Positions 9,721-19,346 are shown, counted from the first letter of the stretch. The stretch is 64,000 bases of DNA from Blastopirellula retiformator (GCF_007859755.1 NZ_SJPF01000004.1:124894-188893); one strand, 5' to 3'. Made by a program: numbers and translations. Notes: generated from the letters alone by a model not told the origin.

Positions 9721-11790
9721 ATGAATCAACAATCTGCTATGTCTTCCGAATCGTCCTCGGCCAATCCAGAGTCCCTCGAAAGCACAAAGCGACAGATTCG
9801 AAGTCTGATCCAAGAGATCGCTGCGCTTTCGAAACAAAACGTCGCTCCTGAAGACTACTTTCGCGAGATGTTGCCGAAAGTCGTCTCTGCGCTGGCCGCA
9901 ATCGGCGGCGCCGCGTGGATCTATGACGAAAAGCGCCGGCCGCGCCTGATTTATCAGGTCAATTTGACGCGCAGCCTTGTCGATCCCGAGGACAACGACG
10001 GCATCCGCCATCTCCGTCTGATCGAGGAGATGTTCAAGGGTTCGCCCGGGCAGTTGCTGCCGCCGCAATCTGGCTCGATTGACGAAGGCGCTTCGGGTAA
10101 CCCGACCAACTCGCTGCTGGTGATCGCTCCGATCAAGAACGAAGATCAGGAAGTGGAAGGGGTCATCGAGATCTTCCAGCGGCCTGACTCGCAACCGGCC
10201 AGCCAACGCGGATACCTCCGCTTCCTTGAACAAATGTGTGGGCTGACGACCGAATGGTTTAAGACCCGTCAGCTGAAGGACTTCTCAGACCGCCAATCGC
10301 TGTGGGCGAAGATCGAGCAGTTCTCTCGCGCGGTTCACGAAAACCTCGACCTGCGTCAGACCGCTTACACCATCGCCAACGAAGGCCGCCGCCTGATCGG
10401 TTGCGACCGGGTTAGCGTCGCCTTGCGACGAGGTCGTCGCTGGAAGGTAGAAGCGGTCAGCGGGCAAGACGTCTTCGACGCCCGATCGAATCAAATCACC
10501 TTGCTGGGCAAACTGACCAAAACGGTCATGGATACCGGCGAAGCCTTCTGGTTTAGTGGTCACACCGAAGATCTCTCGCCCCAGCTTGAGACGGCCGTCC
10601 ACGACTACGTCGATGAGTCGCACACCAAGACGATCGCGATTATTCCGCTTCGTCGGCCTGAACATGCGACCGACGCCAAAGAGAAGATTGAAGGGGAAGA
10701 AGAACGCGAATACCAGGGCGAAATCCTGGGGGCGCTGATCGTCGAGCAAATCGAAGACAGCTCGAACCAGGCCGAGTTCCGCAAAGGGGTCGAACTGATC
10801 TCCGAGCATAGCTGCCGCGCCCTGGCCAACGCGATCGACTACAACAACATCCCGCTGACGCCGCTGTGGCGATTGCTGGCCAAATCGCAGGTGCTGGTCG
10901 AGGCGCGGAACCTGCCGAAGACGGTCGGCGTTACCGTTGCGGTAATCGCGGCGACGATCGCTTTGTGCGTGATTCAGGTGCCGTTCCGTCTCTCCGGAAC
11001 AGCGACCCTCACGCCGGTCGAAAAGCGAGACATCTTCGTTCGCGAAGAGGGGGAAGTAATCGACGTTCCGGTCAAACATGGCCAGATCATCGAAGCGGGC
11101 CAACTGGTCGCCCAACTTCGCAACCGCGATCTTGACATGCAGTACGAACGTTTGCTCGGCGAACAATCGAAGGCGGAGCAGTCGCTGCGTGGTTTGATCC
11201 ATCGCCGCAACTTCGCCAAAGATGACGACGAAAAACGTCAACTGGCGGTCGATTTGGCGCTGGCCGACATGGAAGTCGACAAACTAAACGATCAAATGGC
11301 GCTGCTCGCTCAGAAGCAGCAGTTCCTGGAAGTACGCAGCCCGATCTCGGGCGAAGTGGTCAGCTGGGACGTGCGAGACTCGCTGATGCAACGTCCCGTT
11401 TCGCCGGGTCAGATCTTGATGACGGTCGTCGATCCGTCGCAAGACTGGGTGCTGGAAGTGAAGATGCCGGAGAAGCGTCTGCAGCACATCGTCATGGCGC
11501 AACAGGAGATCGGCCAAGACTTGGACGTCACCTACATCATGGCGAGCCAACCGGGCGTGCAACTGGAAGGCAAAGTGATCGAAATCCAGCGGCTCGCTCA
11601 ATCCGATCCGGACGAAGGACAGATCGTTCGGATCAAGGTGGCGATCGACAAACAAAAACTGATGGAAGCGATTCCCCAACTCCGTACCGGAGCGACCGCT
11701 ACCGCCAAGATCAATTGCGGAACCGCTCCGCTTGGTTACACCTGGCTGCACGAGGTCTGGGAGTTCATTCAATCGCGCGTGCTGTTCTAA
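9721..11790 (+). CDS. GAF-domain and HlyD-like membrane fusion protein
   Basis: The product is 689 residues from ATG 9721. The cytoplasmic half holds a GAF-like region (about 195-380, with ANEGRRLIGCDRVSVALRRG and the later TKTIAIIPL strand), preceded by a second, less clear GAF-like fold (about 40-165). One membrane span lies near 401-421 (VGVTVAVIAATIALCVIQVP). The outer half is a HlyD-type adaptor: beta-barrel, lipoyl halves (VREEGEVIDVPVKHGQIIEAG and VRSPISGEVVSWDV) and an intervening coiled coil. Known HlyD proteins link inner-membrane pumps to outer-membrane channels. Fusion to a GAF sensor suggests ligand-responsive gating, which is inference. It lies 293 bases after the SecA-like gene and 77 bases before the next HlyD gene. 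Confidence 0.85.
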   Translation: MNQQSAMSSESSSANPESLESTKRQIRSLIQEIAALSKQNVAPEDYFREMLPKVVSALAAIGGAAWIYDEKRRPRLIYQVNLTRSLVDPEDNDGIRHLRLIEEMFKGSPGQLLPPQSGSIDEGASGNPTNSLLVIAPIKNEDQEVEGVIEIFQRPDSQPASQRGYLRFLEQMCGLTTEWFKTRQLKDFSDRQSLWAKIEQFSRAVHENLDLRQTAYTIANEGRRLIGCDRVSVALRRGRRWKVEAVSGQDVFDARSNQITLLGKLTKTVMDTGEAFWFSGHTEDLSPQLETAVHDYVDESHTKTIAIIPLRRPEHATDAKEKIEGEEEREYQGEILGALIVEQIEDSSNQAEFRKGVELISEHSCRALANAIDYNNIPLTPLWRLLAKSQVLVEARNLPKTVGVTVAVIAATIALCVIQVPFRLSGTATLTPVEKRDIFVREEGEVIDVPVKHGQIIEAGQLVAQLRNRDLDMQYERLLGEQSKAEQSLRGLIHRRNFAKDDDEKRQLAVDLALADMEVDKLNDQMALLAQKQQFLEVRSPISGEVVSWDVRDSLMQRPVSPGQILMTVVDPSQDWVLEVKMPEKRLQHIVMAQQEIGQDLDVTYIMASQPGVQLEGKVIEIQRLAQSDPDEGQIVRIKVAIDKQKLMEAIPQLRTGATATAKINCGTAPLGYTWLHEVWEFIQSRVLF

Positions 11791-11867
11791 GCGACAGTCG
11801 CACGGCGGAATCGAACCGCCGGACGCTCGCCCACCTCCCCACAATCCGTCCTCAGGAATTAGATAGC

Positions 11868-12824
11868 ATGACCCTCGCCATCCTTTTACTCGCCGCCGCG
11901 GTTGGACAAGTTCCCGCTTCGTCAGCTCAGCCTGGCGACATCGTCGTCGAGCACTGCCTGGTTTCGTTGATCGACCAGGTGAACGTGCCGGCCCAGGAAA
12001 CCGGCATGCTCGTTTCGATTCCGGCCTATCGCGGTCGGATTGTCGCCGATGGCGATCTGCTAGCGCAAATTGACGACCGGACCGCGTCGAAGCAAGCCGA
12101 CATCGCCAAGTTTCGTCACGACAAGGCGAAGACCGAGGCCGCCAACGACATCGACGTCCGCTACGCCACCAAGGCGGCCGAAGTCGCGCTGAAAGAGCAC
12201 GAAGTCTTCGAGCAAAGTAACCGGGAAAGCCGCGGTACGATCAGCAAAATGCAGCTCGACAAAGCCTGGCTCGCTTACCAACGGGCGGTCTTGCAAATCG
12301 AACAAGCCGCCATGAATCAGAAGATCGCCGGTCTCGCCGCCGCCGAAAGCCGCGCCGAGATGGAAGGCGCCCAGATGGTCATGGACCGCTGCCGTACCGA
12401 ATCGCCGATCAACGGCGTCGTCGTGCAGGTTTATCGTCAAGAAGGCGAGTGGGTTCGTCCCGGCGATCCGCTGTTGCGACTGATTGGTCTGCAGTGGTTG
12501 AAAGTGGAAGGGACCCTCGACGCCGATCAGCACGATCCTTCGCAACTGATTCATCGCCCGGTCACCGTGACGGTTAACACGCCTTCGGGCCTGCAGCAGT
12601 TCTCAGGTTTCGTCAACTTCGTCAGCCCCGAGATCGACGCGACCGGCTCGTTCGACATCTCGGCCGTGGTTGAGAATCGTCAAACCGCCAAAGGTTACTG
12701 GGCGCTAAGCCCGGGCGACATCGCCGGCATCGACGTCCACACCAATCGTCAACCGGTTTCTGCTGCGGATCTGGAACGCTTCCGCACGCGAAACGAAAAG
12801 ACCGCCGCGCTGACCGAGAACTAA
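11868..12824 (+). CDS. Periplasmic HlyD/RND-type adaptor protein
   Basis: The product is 318 residues from ATG 11868, with AGGA 11 bases upstream. The signal peptide is MTLAILLLAAAVGQVPASSA. Next comes a lipoyl half (NVPAQETGMLVSIPAYRGRI), a coiled coil (KQADIAKFRHDKAKTEAAND to about 165), the second lipoyl half (TESPINGVVVQVYRQEGEWV) and a beta-barrel region. This is the periplasmic adaptor architecture without a membrane anchor. It is 13 bases upstream of the M50 fusion gene and so almost certainly co-transcribed and co-functional. Longer upstream reading of the same frame overlaps the preceding gene and is rejected because it would remove the signal peptide. Confidence 0.85.
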   Translation: MTLAILLLAAAVGQVPASSAQPGDIVVEHCLVSLIDQVNVPAQETGMLVSIPAYRGRIVADGDLLAQIDDRTASKQADIAKFRHDKAKTEAANDIDVRYATKAAEVALKEHEVFEQSNRESRGTISKMQLDKAWLAYQRAVLQIEQAAMNQKIAGLAAAESRAEMEGAQMVMDRCRTESPINGVVVQVYRQEGEWVRPGDPLLRLIGLQWLKVEGTLDADQHDPSQLIHRPVTVTVNTPSGLQQFSGFVNFVSPEIDATGSFDISAVVENRQTAKGYWALSPGDIAGIDVHTNRQPVSAADLERFRTRNEKTAALTEN

Positions 12825-12837
12825 ACGAGCAAATACG

Positions 12838-15090
12838 TTGGCTACGCTAACTGACAGTTTGATCGCCAGCAGTTCACGCCCCCTCGGCCTGCGCGTTCGC
12901 CCTGATCTGACCTCGCGTCGGCATTATTATCAGGGACGCGCGTACTGGGTGGTGAAGGAACCGCTTGGGCTGAACTACTTCCGCTTCCAGGAAGAAGAGT
13001 ACGCCATTCTGCAAATGCTGGATGGGTATACTTCGCTGGAAACGATCAAAGAGAAATTCGAAAAAGAGTTCGCGCCGCAGAAGATCGGCTTTCGCGAACT
13101 GCAGCAGTTTGTCGGCACGCTCCACCGCAGCGGTTTGATCATCGCCGAGTCGCGCGACCAAGGTCGCCAACTGCGGAAACGCCGCGACAATCGCAGGTGG
13201 CAAGAGCGCATGCAGACGGCCTCCAACATTCTATCGATCCGCTTCAAAGGGATCGATCCAGAATGGCTGCTAAACGCGCTGATGCCGTACACCCGGTGGC
13301 TGTTTACCAAGGCGGCGTTGATCTTCTTCTCGCTCTACGCCTTGTCGGCGCTGCTGCTGGTGCTGGTGCAATACGATACCTTCCGCAGTCGCCTGCCGGA
13401 GTTTCAAGAGTTCTTCGGCCCCGAATGGTCTAACTGGCTGTTGCTCGGCTGCGTGCTGGCCGCCACCAAGATCTGCCACGAGTTTGGCCACGGCCTGTCG
13501 TGCAAACGATTTGGGGGCGAGTGTCATGAGATGGGGGTCATGTTCCTGGTGCTGACCCCTTGCTTGTACTGCAATGTTTCCGACTCTTGGATGTTGCCGA
13601 ACAAGTGGCACCGCGCTGCGATTGGCGCTGCGGGGATGTATATCGAAATCATCCTGGCGTCGACCGCGACGTTCATCTGGTGGTTTAGCGAACCAGGCCT
13701 GTTGAATCACCTCTGCCTACAAGTGATGTTCGTCAGTTCGATTAGTACGATCGTCTTTAACGGCAACCCGTTGCTCCGTTACGACGGCTACTACATCCTG
13801 GCCGACATCATGGAAGTGCCGAACATGCGGCAGAAGGCGAGCACCATCCTGCAGCGCACGATGTCGAAGTGGTGCTTGGGCCTGGAACAGCCGGAAGACC
13901 CGTTCCTGCCGCAGCGAAATCAGTTAGCGTTCGGCCTGTATACGATTGCGTCCAACATCTACCGTTGGGTCGTGATGTTTTCGATTCTGTACTTTCTCAA
14001 TCAAGTCTTCGAGCCGATGGGCTTGAAGGTCATCGGTCAAACGATCGCCATCATGGGTTTGTGGGGGCTGGTCGTGATGCCCCTCTGGAAGTTCGGCAAG
14101 TTCATGTACGTGCCGGGGAGAATGTCGCAAGTGAAACGTAAAAACGTGCTCGCGACGGTCGCCGTGGCCGTCGGCGTGATCGCCGCTATCGCGTTGATTC
14201 CATTGCCGCAATGGGTCAACTGCCCGGTCGAAGTCCGACCGGAAAACGCGGAAGTCGCGTATGTCGTCGTCCCGGGCGTGCTCGAGGAAATGCTGGTCGA
14301 GCCCGGCCAGCAAGTGGAGAAGGGCGCCCAGTTGGCCCGCGTGGTCAACTACGACCTGCTGATCCAAATCGCCGAGTTCGAAGAAGAGGAAAAGCGGCTG
14401 ACCCGTCTGCGCGACAGCCTGCACCACCTGCGGCTGGGCGACAACGCCGGCTCCTCGTTCGAGCAGCGCTACATGGAAGTCCGCAAACAGTTGGAGTCGG
14501 CTTCGGAACAACTTCGCAAAAAGCGACTTGAGCAGCAGTTGATCAACGTGCCGGCGCCGATCAGCGGATACATTTTCCCTTCGGCCGACCGCCGCGATCC
14601 GCAAGCGGGTTCGGGGCAATTGCCGAGCTGGAGCGGCTCGCCATTTGAAGAGCAAAATCAAGGCGCCTACGTCACCACCAGCGACGCGCTTTGTCAGATT
14701 GGCCAATCGGATCAGATGGAAGCGGTCATTTACGTCGACCAGGACTTCGTCGAACTGGTCCGCCCTGACCAAGAGGTTTACATCAAGCTCGATGCGTTTC
14801 CAGGCAAGACCTTCGAAACCAAGCTGGCGGAGATTGGCGACAAGCAGGTCGAATACGTTCCGACCAGCCTGACGGTGCAGCAAGGCGGCGAACTCGCCGC
14901 GGAAACCGATCCCCTTTCTGGCCGAGCGAAACCGCAGAATGCGACGTTTCCGGCGCAAGCGCCGCTCACCGACGTCGAGGCGATGACGGCGGTCGGCTTG
15001 CGAGGTCGCGCCAAGATTTTCGTCGACTGGCAGCCGCTAGGCGTCCGAATGTGGCGCTACGTGAACCGCACCTTCCACTTCAAGCTGTAG
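12838..15090 (+). CDS. PqqD-like / M50 site-2-type protease / HlyD-like fusion
   Basis: The product is 750 residues and begins at a TTG; no in-frame ATG or GTG lies between the preceding stop and this codon. Residues 45-105 resemble the PqqD winged-helix fold (EEEYAILQMLDGYTSLETIK). A membrane region follows with the M50 zinc site HEFGH at 214-218 and the third-ligand motif RYDGYY (Asp316), within about six spans. After the last span the chain becomes a HlyD-like module with lipoyl halves (VPGVLEEMLVEPGQQVEKGA, VPAPISGYIF) and a coiled coil. M50 enzymes cleave substrates inside the membrane; PqqD domains bind ribosomally made peptides. Together these suggest processing and export of a peptide or protein substrate, which is inference. 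All expected M50 metal ligands are present. Confidence 0.87.
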   Translation: MATLTDSLIASSSRPLGLRVRPDLTSRRHYYQGRAYWVVKEPLGLNYFRFQEEEYAILQMLDGYTSLETIKEKFEKEFAPQKIGFRELQQFVGTLHRSGLIIAESRDQGRQLRKRRDNRRWQERMQTASNILSIRFKGIDPEWLLNALMPYTRWLFTKAALIFFSLYALSALLLVLVQYDTFRSRLPEFQEFFGPEWSNWLLLGCVLAATKICHEFGHGLSCKRFGGECHEMGVMFLVLTPCLYCNVSDSWMLPNKWHRAAIGAAGMYIEIILASTATFIWWFSEPGLLNHLCLQVMFVSSISTIVFNGNPLLRYDGYYILADIMEVPNMRQKASTILQRTMSKWCLGLEQPEDPFLPQRNQLAFGLYTIASNIYRWVVMFSILYFLNQVFEPMGLKVIGQTIAIMGLWGLVVMPLWKFGKFMYVPGRMSQVKRKNVLATVAVAVGVIAAIALIPLPQWVNCPVEVRPENAEVAYVVVPGVLEEMLVEPGQQVEKGAQLARVVNYDLLIQIAEFEEEEKRLTRLRDSLHHLRLGDNAGSSFEQRYMEVRKQLESASEQLRKKRLEQQLINVPAPISGYIFPSADRRDPQAGSGQLPSWSGSPFEEQNQGAYVTTSDALCQIGQSDQMEAVIYVDQDFVELVRPDQEVYIKLDAFPGKTFETKLAEIGDKQVEYVPTSLTVQQGGELAAETDPLSGRAKPQNATFPAQAPLTDVEAMTAVGLRGRAKIFVDWQPLGVRMWRYVNRTFHFKL

Positions 15091-15275
15091 CCGCCGCAAC
15101 GATCCCCGGGTATCGCTTGTAACGTTTCCAGCGATAATGTTGGATAAAGAATTCAATAGTCTGCGGAGTAGGGACTTTTCGCCGACCAGTTCCGGCGGCG
15201 CCGCAACTAAGCTAACCGTTATCGAAACTGTTACAACTCGCTCTGTTCGTTTTTCCCCTTAGGAGTCGAATTTCT

Positions 15276-15632
15276 ATGGCCGACGCCCCCGAAAAAGAAG
15301 AAGCCACCTCCCCCGAAGCCGGCAAGCCCGCCGCTCCCGTGCGTCAGCAGGTCGAGTTGGATGAAAGTACGCTAATCGCTTCCTACGCCAACTTCTGCCG
15401 CGTGACCGGTACGCCGGAAGAACTGATCATCGACTTCGCGCTCAACACGCAGCCGGTCGGTGTTCCGCAGGGATCGATCAAGGTCAACCAACGCATCATC
15501 CTGAACTACTTCACCGCCAAGCGAATGCTCGCCGCGCTGCAGGTTTCGGTTCAGCGCCATGAAGCGGCGTTCGGTAACCTGGAAATCGATTTCCAGAAGC
15601 GGATGTTGCCGTCGGTTCGCCCGCAAGGCTAG
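15276..15632 (+). CDS. DUF3467 domain protein
   Basis: The product is 118 residues, with a strong ribosome site (AGGAGT, 9 bases before the ATG). The first 30 residues are charged and Pro/Ala rich. The core ELDESTLIASYANFCRVTGTPEELIIDF, which continues to a VNQRIILNYFTAKRML helix, matches the DUF3467 family: small bacterial proteins of unknown function. It is the last gene before the terminator at 15664 and 185 bases after the M50 fusion, so it may belong to the same unit or have its own promoter. Confidence 0.85.
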   Translation: MADAPEKEEATSPEAGKPAAPVRQQVELDESTLIASYANFCRVTGTPEELIIDFALNTQPVGVPQGSIKVNQRIILNYFTAKRMLAALQVSVQRHEAAFGNLEIDFQKRMLPSVRPQG

Positions 15633-15663
15633 TCTGGCGCACCATGCCAACGTAATTCACCCG

Positions 15664-15698
15664 AAGCGGCAGCCTGATTCAGGCTGTCGCTTTTTTTT
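15664..15698 (+). terminator. Strong Rho-independent terminator
   Basis: A 13-base stem (AGCGGCAGCCTGA with TCAGGCTGTCGCT, one wobble) with no more than a tight loop is followed by eight T. It closes the SecA/HlyD/M50/DUF3467 unit. Confidence 0.9.
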
Positions 15699-15903
15699 GG
15701 GAAAAAACCGGGTTCCAAGGCGTTATCAGACCGCGGCTTACGCCAACGGAACTTCTTGCCGCGATCAATCGTCGAAATAGTTGGAGCAATCCGTCTGCGC
15801 GGCGACCTCAACCTTTTGACAGGTTGGCAAAACCAAGTATTCTGGAATCTAACTCACCTAGCCCCCCGGGGTCGGTCTCCCCAATACTCAAGAGCTACCT
15901 GCC

Positions 15904-18900
15904 GTGCTTCCCCTTGAAATCGCCATCTTCACTTTCGTTGGTTTCGTCCTCTGCTGTGGGGCAATTCTGATGGTAAGTCGCATTTCCCAAGCGAAGGCGC
16001 TGCCGGCCAAAATCGGCGGCAACCAACGTCGCAAGCCAGGCCCCCATCAGGTCGAGGCGCTCGAGGTACGCGAGGTTTTCGACGCTTCCGGCGTTGAGCT
16101 AGAAGGCGAAAACATCTTCATCGACGGGCAGTTCTACGCCAACGTCGACATGGTCGCCCTGGCCAAAGCGATCACCGCCACCGGCGCCAAGTTCTATGGC
16201 GCCGTCTGGTGCCCACACTGTACCGAACAAAAACAAATCTTCGGCGAAGGTGGCGAGTATCTGCCGTTCGTCGAAGTGACCAACCCCGATCGCACGCTCA
16301 ATGACCTTGGCTCGTCGTTGGGAATCACCAGTCTGCCAACCTGGATCTTTGCCGATGGACGCCGCGAAGAAGGAACTCTGACGCTGGCCGAGGTAGTCCA
16401 GTTCTCGGGCGTGACCGTGCCGACCTCCACCGATCCCTACATCGCCGAGATAGATCCAGTCACGCTCTACTCGGGCGAGCCGCTCTTCCTGACGCTGGAC
16501 GGCTATTCGCCCACCGGGCAACCGCTCACCTACACCGTCACCAGCGAAAGCGGCACGGTCCTTTCCGAGGTCCGGCAGCAAACGCGAAGCCTGCGACTGA
16601 CGATCAAGAACTTCGGCGTCATGGAGTTCCAACTGCTGGAAGACTACGCCAGTCTGGCGACCCAGCAGATTATCTCGCTGGTCGAATCGGGTTTCTACGA
16701 CGGCCTGGTCTTCCATCGGATCATCAACGACTTCATGATCCAGGGTGGCGATCCAACCGGAACCGGCATGGGCGATGGCCAAACGCCCGAGTTCAATGAT
16801 CAGTACGACTTCGACCTGCGTTACAACCGCGCCGGTACGCTTGGGATGGCCAAGTCGTACGATGACACGAACACGTCGCAGTTCTTTATTACCGAGAACG
16901 GCGACTATCGAAACTCGCTCGATTTTCGGTACACCATTTTTGGCTACATGACCGAAGGGGACGCGGTTCGAGAAGCGATCAGCAACATCCCCACCAACGC
17001 TAGCAACTATCCGAGCTACGCCGCCGTCATCGAGAAAGCGGAGATCTTTTACGACCGCGAGAACGCGTTGGTCAAGCTCGATACCTTCGTCAGCGGCATC
17101 GCCGGCTCCGACACGCTAACCGTTACCGCGACCGACGCCAGCGGAAATACGTTTACGCGTAACGTCTCGGTCAGCTACATCCCGTATTCGGCCAACAAGC
17201 CCGCGTACCTCGGCCCGGTTCCAAACATGGTCGTCAACCCGGGCAACGTTCGCACCTTTCAACTGGCAGGCTTCGATGCGAACGGCCACACGGTGCGTTT
17301 TCTGGACAAGGCCGGGCTTGACGCGCGAGGCTGGGCCTATGAACCGCATGCCAGCAACGGCCTGATTTATTCGGTGGATAACGTCTCCGGCACGTTGACG
17401 ATCCAGGCTCCCAGCAACTTCCGTGGCGAGGGGCAGATTATCGTCGCCGCCTATGACGGCTATGCGTCGGGCTCGGGGGACGTCGATTTTCAGCTTATCA
17501 CCATCTCGGCCTCCTCCGCTCCGGTCTTGGTGAGCGACACGTTCGACACGATCGCCGGCTCGGTCAATACGCTGACGCCATTGGCGAACGATACCGCTGC
17601 GGCGCCGGCGTTTGACTTGAGCACCTTTGAGCTCTTAGATGCGCCGGACGGGTTACAAATTTCGGTCGAAGGGGGCGTAATCACCTACGCGCCGCCGCTG
17701 GGTTTCACCGGCACCTTCACGCTGCGATACAACGTCGAGAACATCTACGGAGGCTTCGCCGCCGACAGCGCGGCGATTACCATCAATGTCGTCGCCAACA
17801 CCCAGACGGTCGCTGGCGCCGACGCGTTCCAGGTCGATGTCGCCAGCGTCGCCATTCTCGACGTTCTCGGCAACGACCGAGCCAACAAATACTGGTCGAC
17901 CAGCGCTGGACTGTCGATCGTTTCGATCGGCAACTCGGCCGCTGGCGCGACCATTTCGATCGAAAATGGCAAGCTCCGTTATATCCCGGCTTCCGGCTAC
18001 ACCGGCCTCGACACGTTCTCCTATAGCGTTACCAACGGCGATACGACCGCGATCGGCGAGGTGACCGTTTCGGTCCTCGAGATTGAGGACATCAGCGTTA
18101 CCGTCACGCGCGAGAAAACGACCGCAACATCCGTCGACGCGCTACCGCAGAACGAAGCCTATCTCAGCGAATGGGATGCGTTCTGGGTCGAAATCTGGGC
18201 CAATGGCGACCGCATTTCGACGCAAGGCGTCAGCGCCGCGGCGCTCGACCTGAAATTCATGCCGCAACTGTTCTCTGCGACGGCGGTCGAACCGGGCGCG
18301 GGATTTGAATTCAACGGCACGCCGGCGATCAATGGCGAAACGGGAGAGATCACCGGCCTGAGCGCCGTCGCAACTTCGTCGGGACTGGGCGCCGGCAACC
18401 GCGTCTTGTTGGCCCGCGTTCGCTTTCAGCCAGCCTCTGGCGACGGCCTGGCGGTCGACAGCGACGGTCTCGACTTCGGATCGGTCTTTTCCGTCAGCAA
18501 CGCCCAGATCCAGGCGCCAGATACGGACTTGGTCAACGCCCAGATCACCTCGCTTCCCGGCGTCAAGATTCTGCCGGTCGTTTATGACCTGAACGATGAC
18601 GGTCAAATCGACCTGGCCGACATTTTCACCTTCGCTAATCTGTACAACAACGGCGCACCGGCCCAATCGCCGCTGGGCGACTTTGACGCCAGCGGCGCCC
18701 TGACGCCGTACGACGTCACGCTTATGCTTCGCGAGCTAGGCGAGTCGTGGGTCACGGTCAGCAGCGGCAGCAAACTGATTTACGACTTCAGCTATCTGGA
18801 AGGAGCGATTGCCGAAGAGCCGCTGGTCGCCTCGGCGTTCGGCCTAACCAGCCAGCCGACCACGATCGAGACCGAGACCGTCCAGCCGGTCATGGACGCC

Positions 18901-19314
18901 GCGACGGCGATGATCGCAGACGCCTATAGCCAGCTCGATGTCTTCAATTTCACGGTTGCGACCAGCTTCCAGATTGTGGATCTGCCGGGCTCGCAGCTCA
19001 GCTATCGCCACAACGGCGTGATCTATCTGGACATTGACGCCGCTGGCTGGGGTTGGTTCATCGACTCAACTCCCACCGTCAACGAAGAATTCACCTCAAG
19101 CGGCGACGACGCCTGGGCGGCGATTGCGGCGGGCGACGCGGATGGCGGCATTGATCTGCTCAGCGTTATCCTGCATGAACTGATCGGCGAAGGAGATGAG
19201 GCCCAGAATCCGCTCTTCGCCGATACGCTGGCCCCGAGCACGCGTTACCTTTTCGCCCCTGAAGACCTGCCGGTCTATCAACTGCTGGTCGATCAGGCGA
19301 TGGCGCAGGCCTGA
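15904..19314 (+). CDS. Thioredoxin-cyclophilin fusion surface protein with cohesin/dockerin module
   Basis: The product is 1136 residues from GTG 15904. A membrane span (LEIAIFTFVGFVLCCGAIL) precedes the LExR-type motif VEALEVREVFDASG. Residues 90-175 form a thioredoxin-like domain with WCPHC (102-106), in the KFYGAVWCPHCTEQKQIFG context typical of the Trx domain fused to VKOR. Residues 230-385 are a cyclophilin-type prolyl isomerase (VFHRIINDFMIQGGDPTGTG, SQFFIT, FTIFGYM-like end). Ig/cadherin-like repeats fill 400-720. A cohesin-like domain with SEWDAFWVEIWA follows, then dockerin loops (DLNDDGQIDLADI near 896), then a metalloprotease-like tail whose zinc motif is decayed (HELIG at 1091-1095). 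Likely anchored outside the inner membrane, where the first two domains could help folding and disulphide chemistry. It has its own promoter region after the terminator. Confidence 0.88.
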   Translation: MLPLEIAIFTFVGFVLCCGAILMVSRISQAKALPAKIGGNQRRKPGPHQVEALEVREVFDASGVELEGENIFIDGQFYANVDMVALAKAITATGAKFYGAVWCPHCTEQKQIFGEGGEYLPFVEVTNPDRTLNDLGSSLGITSLPTWIFADGRREEGTLTLAEVVQFSGVTVPTSTDPYIAEIDPVTLYSGEPLFLTLDGYSPTGQPLTYTVTSESGTVLSEVRQQTRSLRLTIKNFGVMEFQLLEDYASLATQQIISLVESGFYDGLVFHRIINDFMIQGGDPTGTGMGDGQTPEFNDQYDFDLRYNRAGTLGMAKSYDDTNTSQFFITENGDYRNSLDFRYTIFGYMTEGDAVREAISNIPTNASNYPSYAAVIEKAEIFYDRENALVKLDTFVSGIAGSDTLTVTATDASGNTFTRNVSVSYIPYSANKPAYLGPVPNMVVNPGNVRTFQLAGFDANGHTVRFLDKAGLDARGWAYEPHASNGLIYSVDNVSGTLTIQAPSNFRGEGQIIVAAYDGYASGSGDVDFQLITISASSAPVLVSDTFDTIAGSVNTLTPLANDTAAAPAFDLSTFELLDAPDGLQISVEGGVITYAPPLGFTGTFTLRYNVENIYGGFAADSAAITINVVANTQTVAGADAFQVDVASVAILDVLGNDRANKYWSTSAGLSIVSIGNSAAGATISIENGKLRYIPASGYTGLDTFSYSVTNGDTTAIGEVTVSVLEIEDISVTVTREKTTATSVDALPQNEAYLSEWDAFWVEIWANGDRISTQGVSAAALDLKFMPQLFSATAVEPGAGFEFNGTPAINGETGEITGLSAVATSSGLGAGNRVLLARVRFQPASGDGLAVDSDGLDFGSVFSVSNAQIQAPDTDLVNAQITSLPGVKILPVVYDLNDDGQIDLADIFTFANLYNNGAPAQSPLGDFDASGALTPYDVTLMLRELGESWVTVSSGSKLIYDFSYLEGAIAEEPLVASAFGLTSQPTTIETETVQPVMDAATAMIADAYSQLDVFNFTVATSFQIVDLPGSQLSYRHNGVIYLDIDAAGWGWFIDSTPTVNEEFTSSGDDAWAAIAAGDADGGIDLLSVILHELIGEGDEAQNPLFADTLAPSTRYLFAPEDLPVYQLLVDQAMAQA

Positions 19315-19346
19315 TCAACATCGACAAGCGGTCGTAATCGCCCGCT

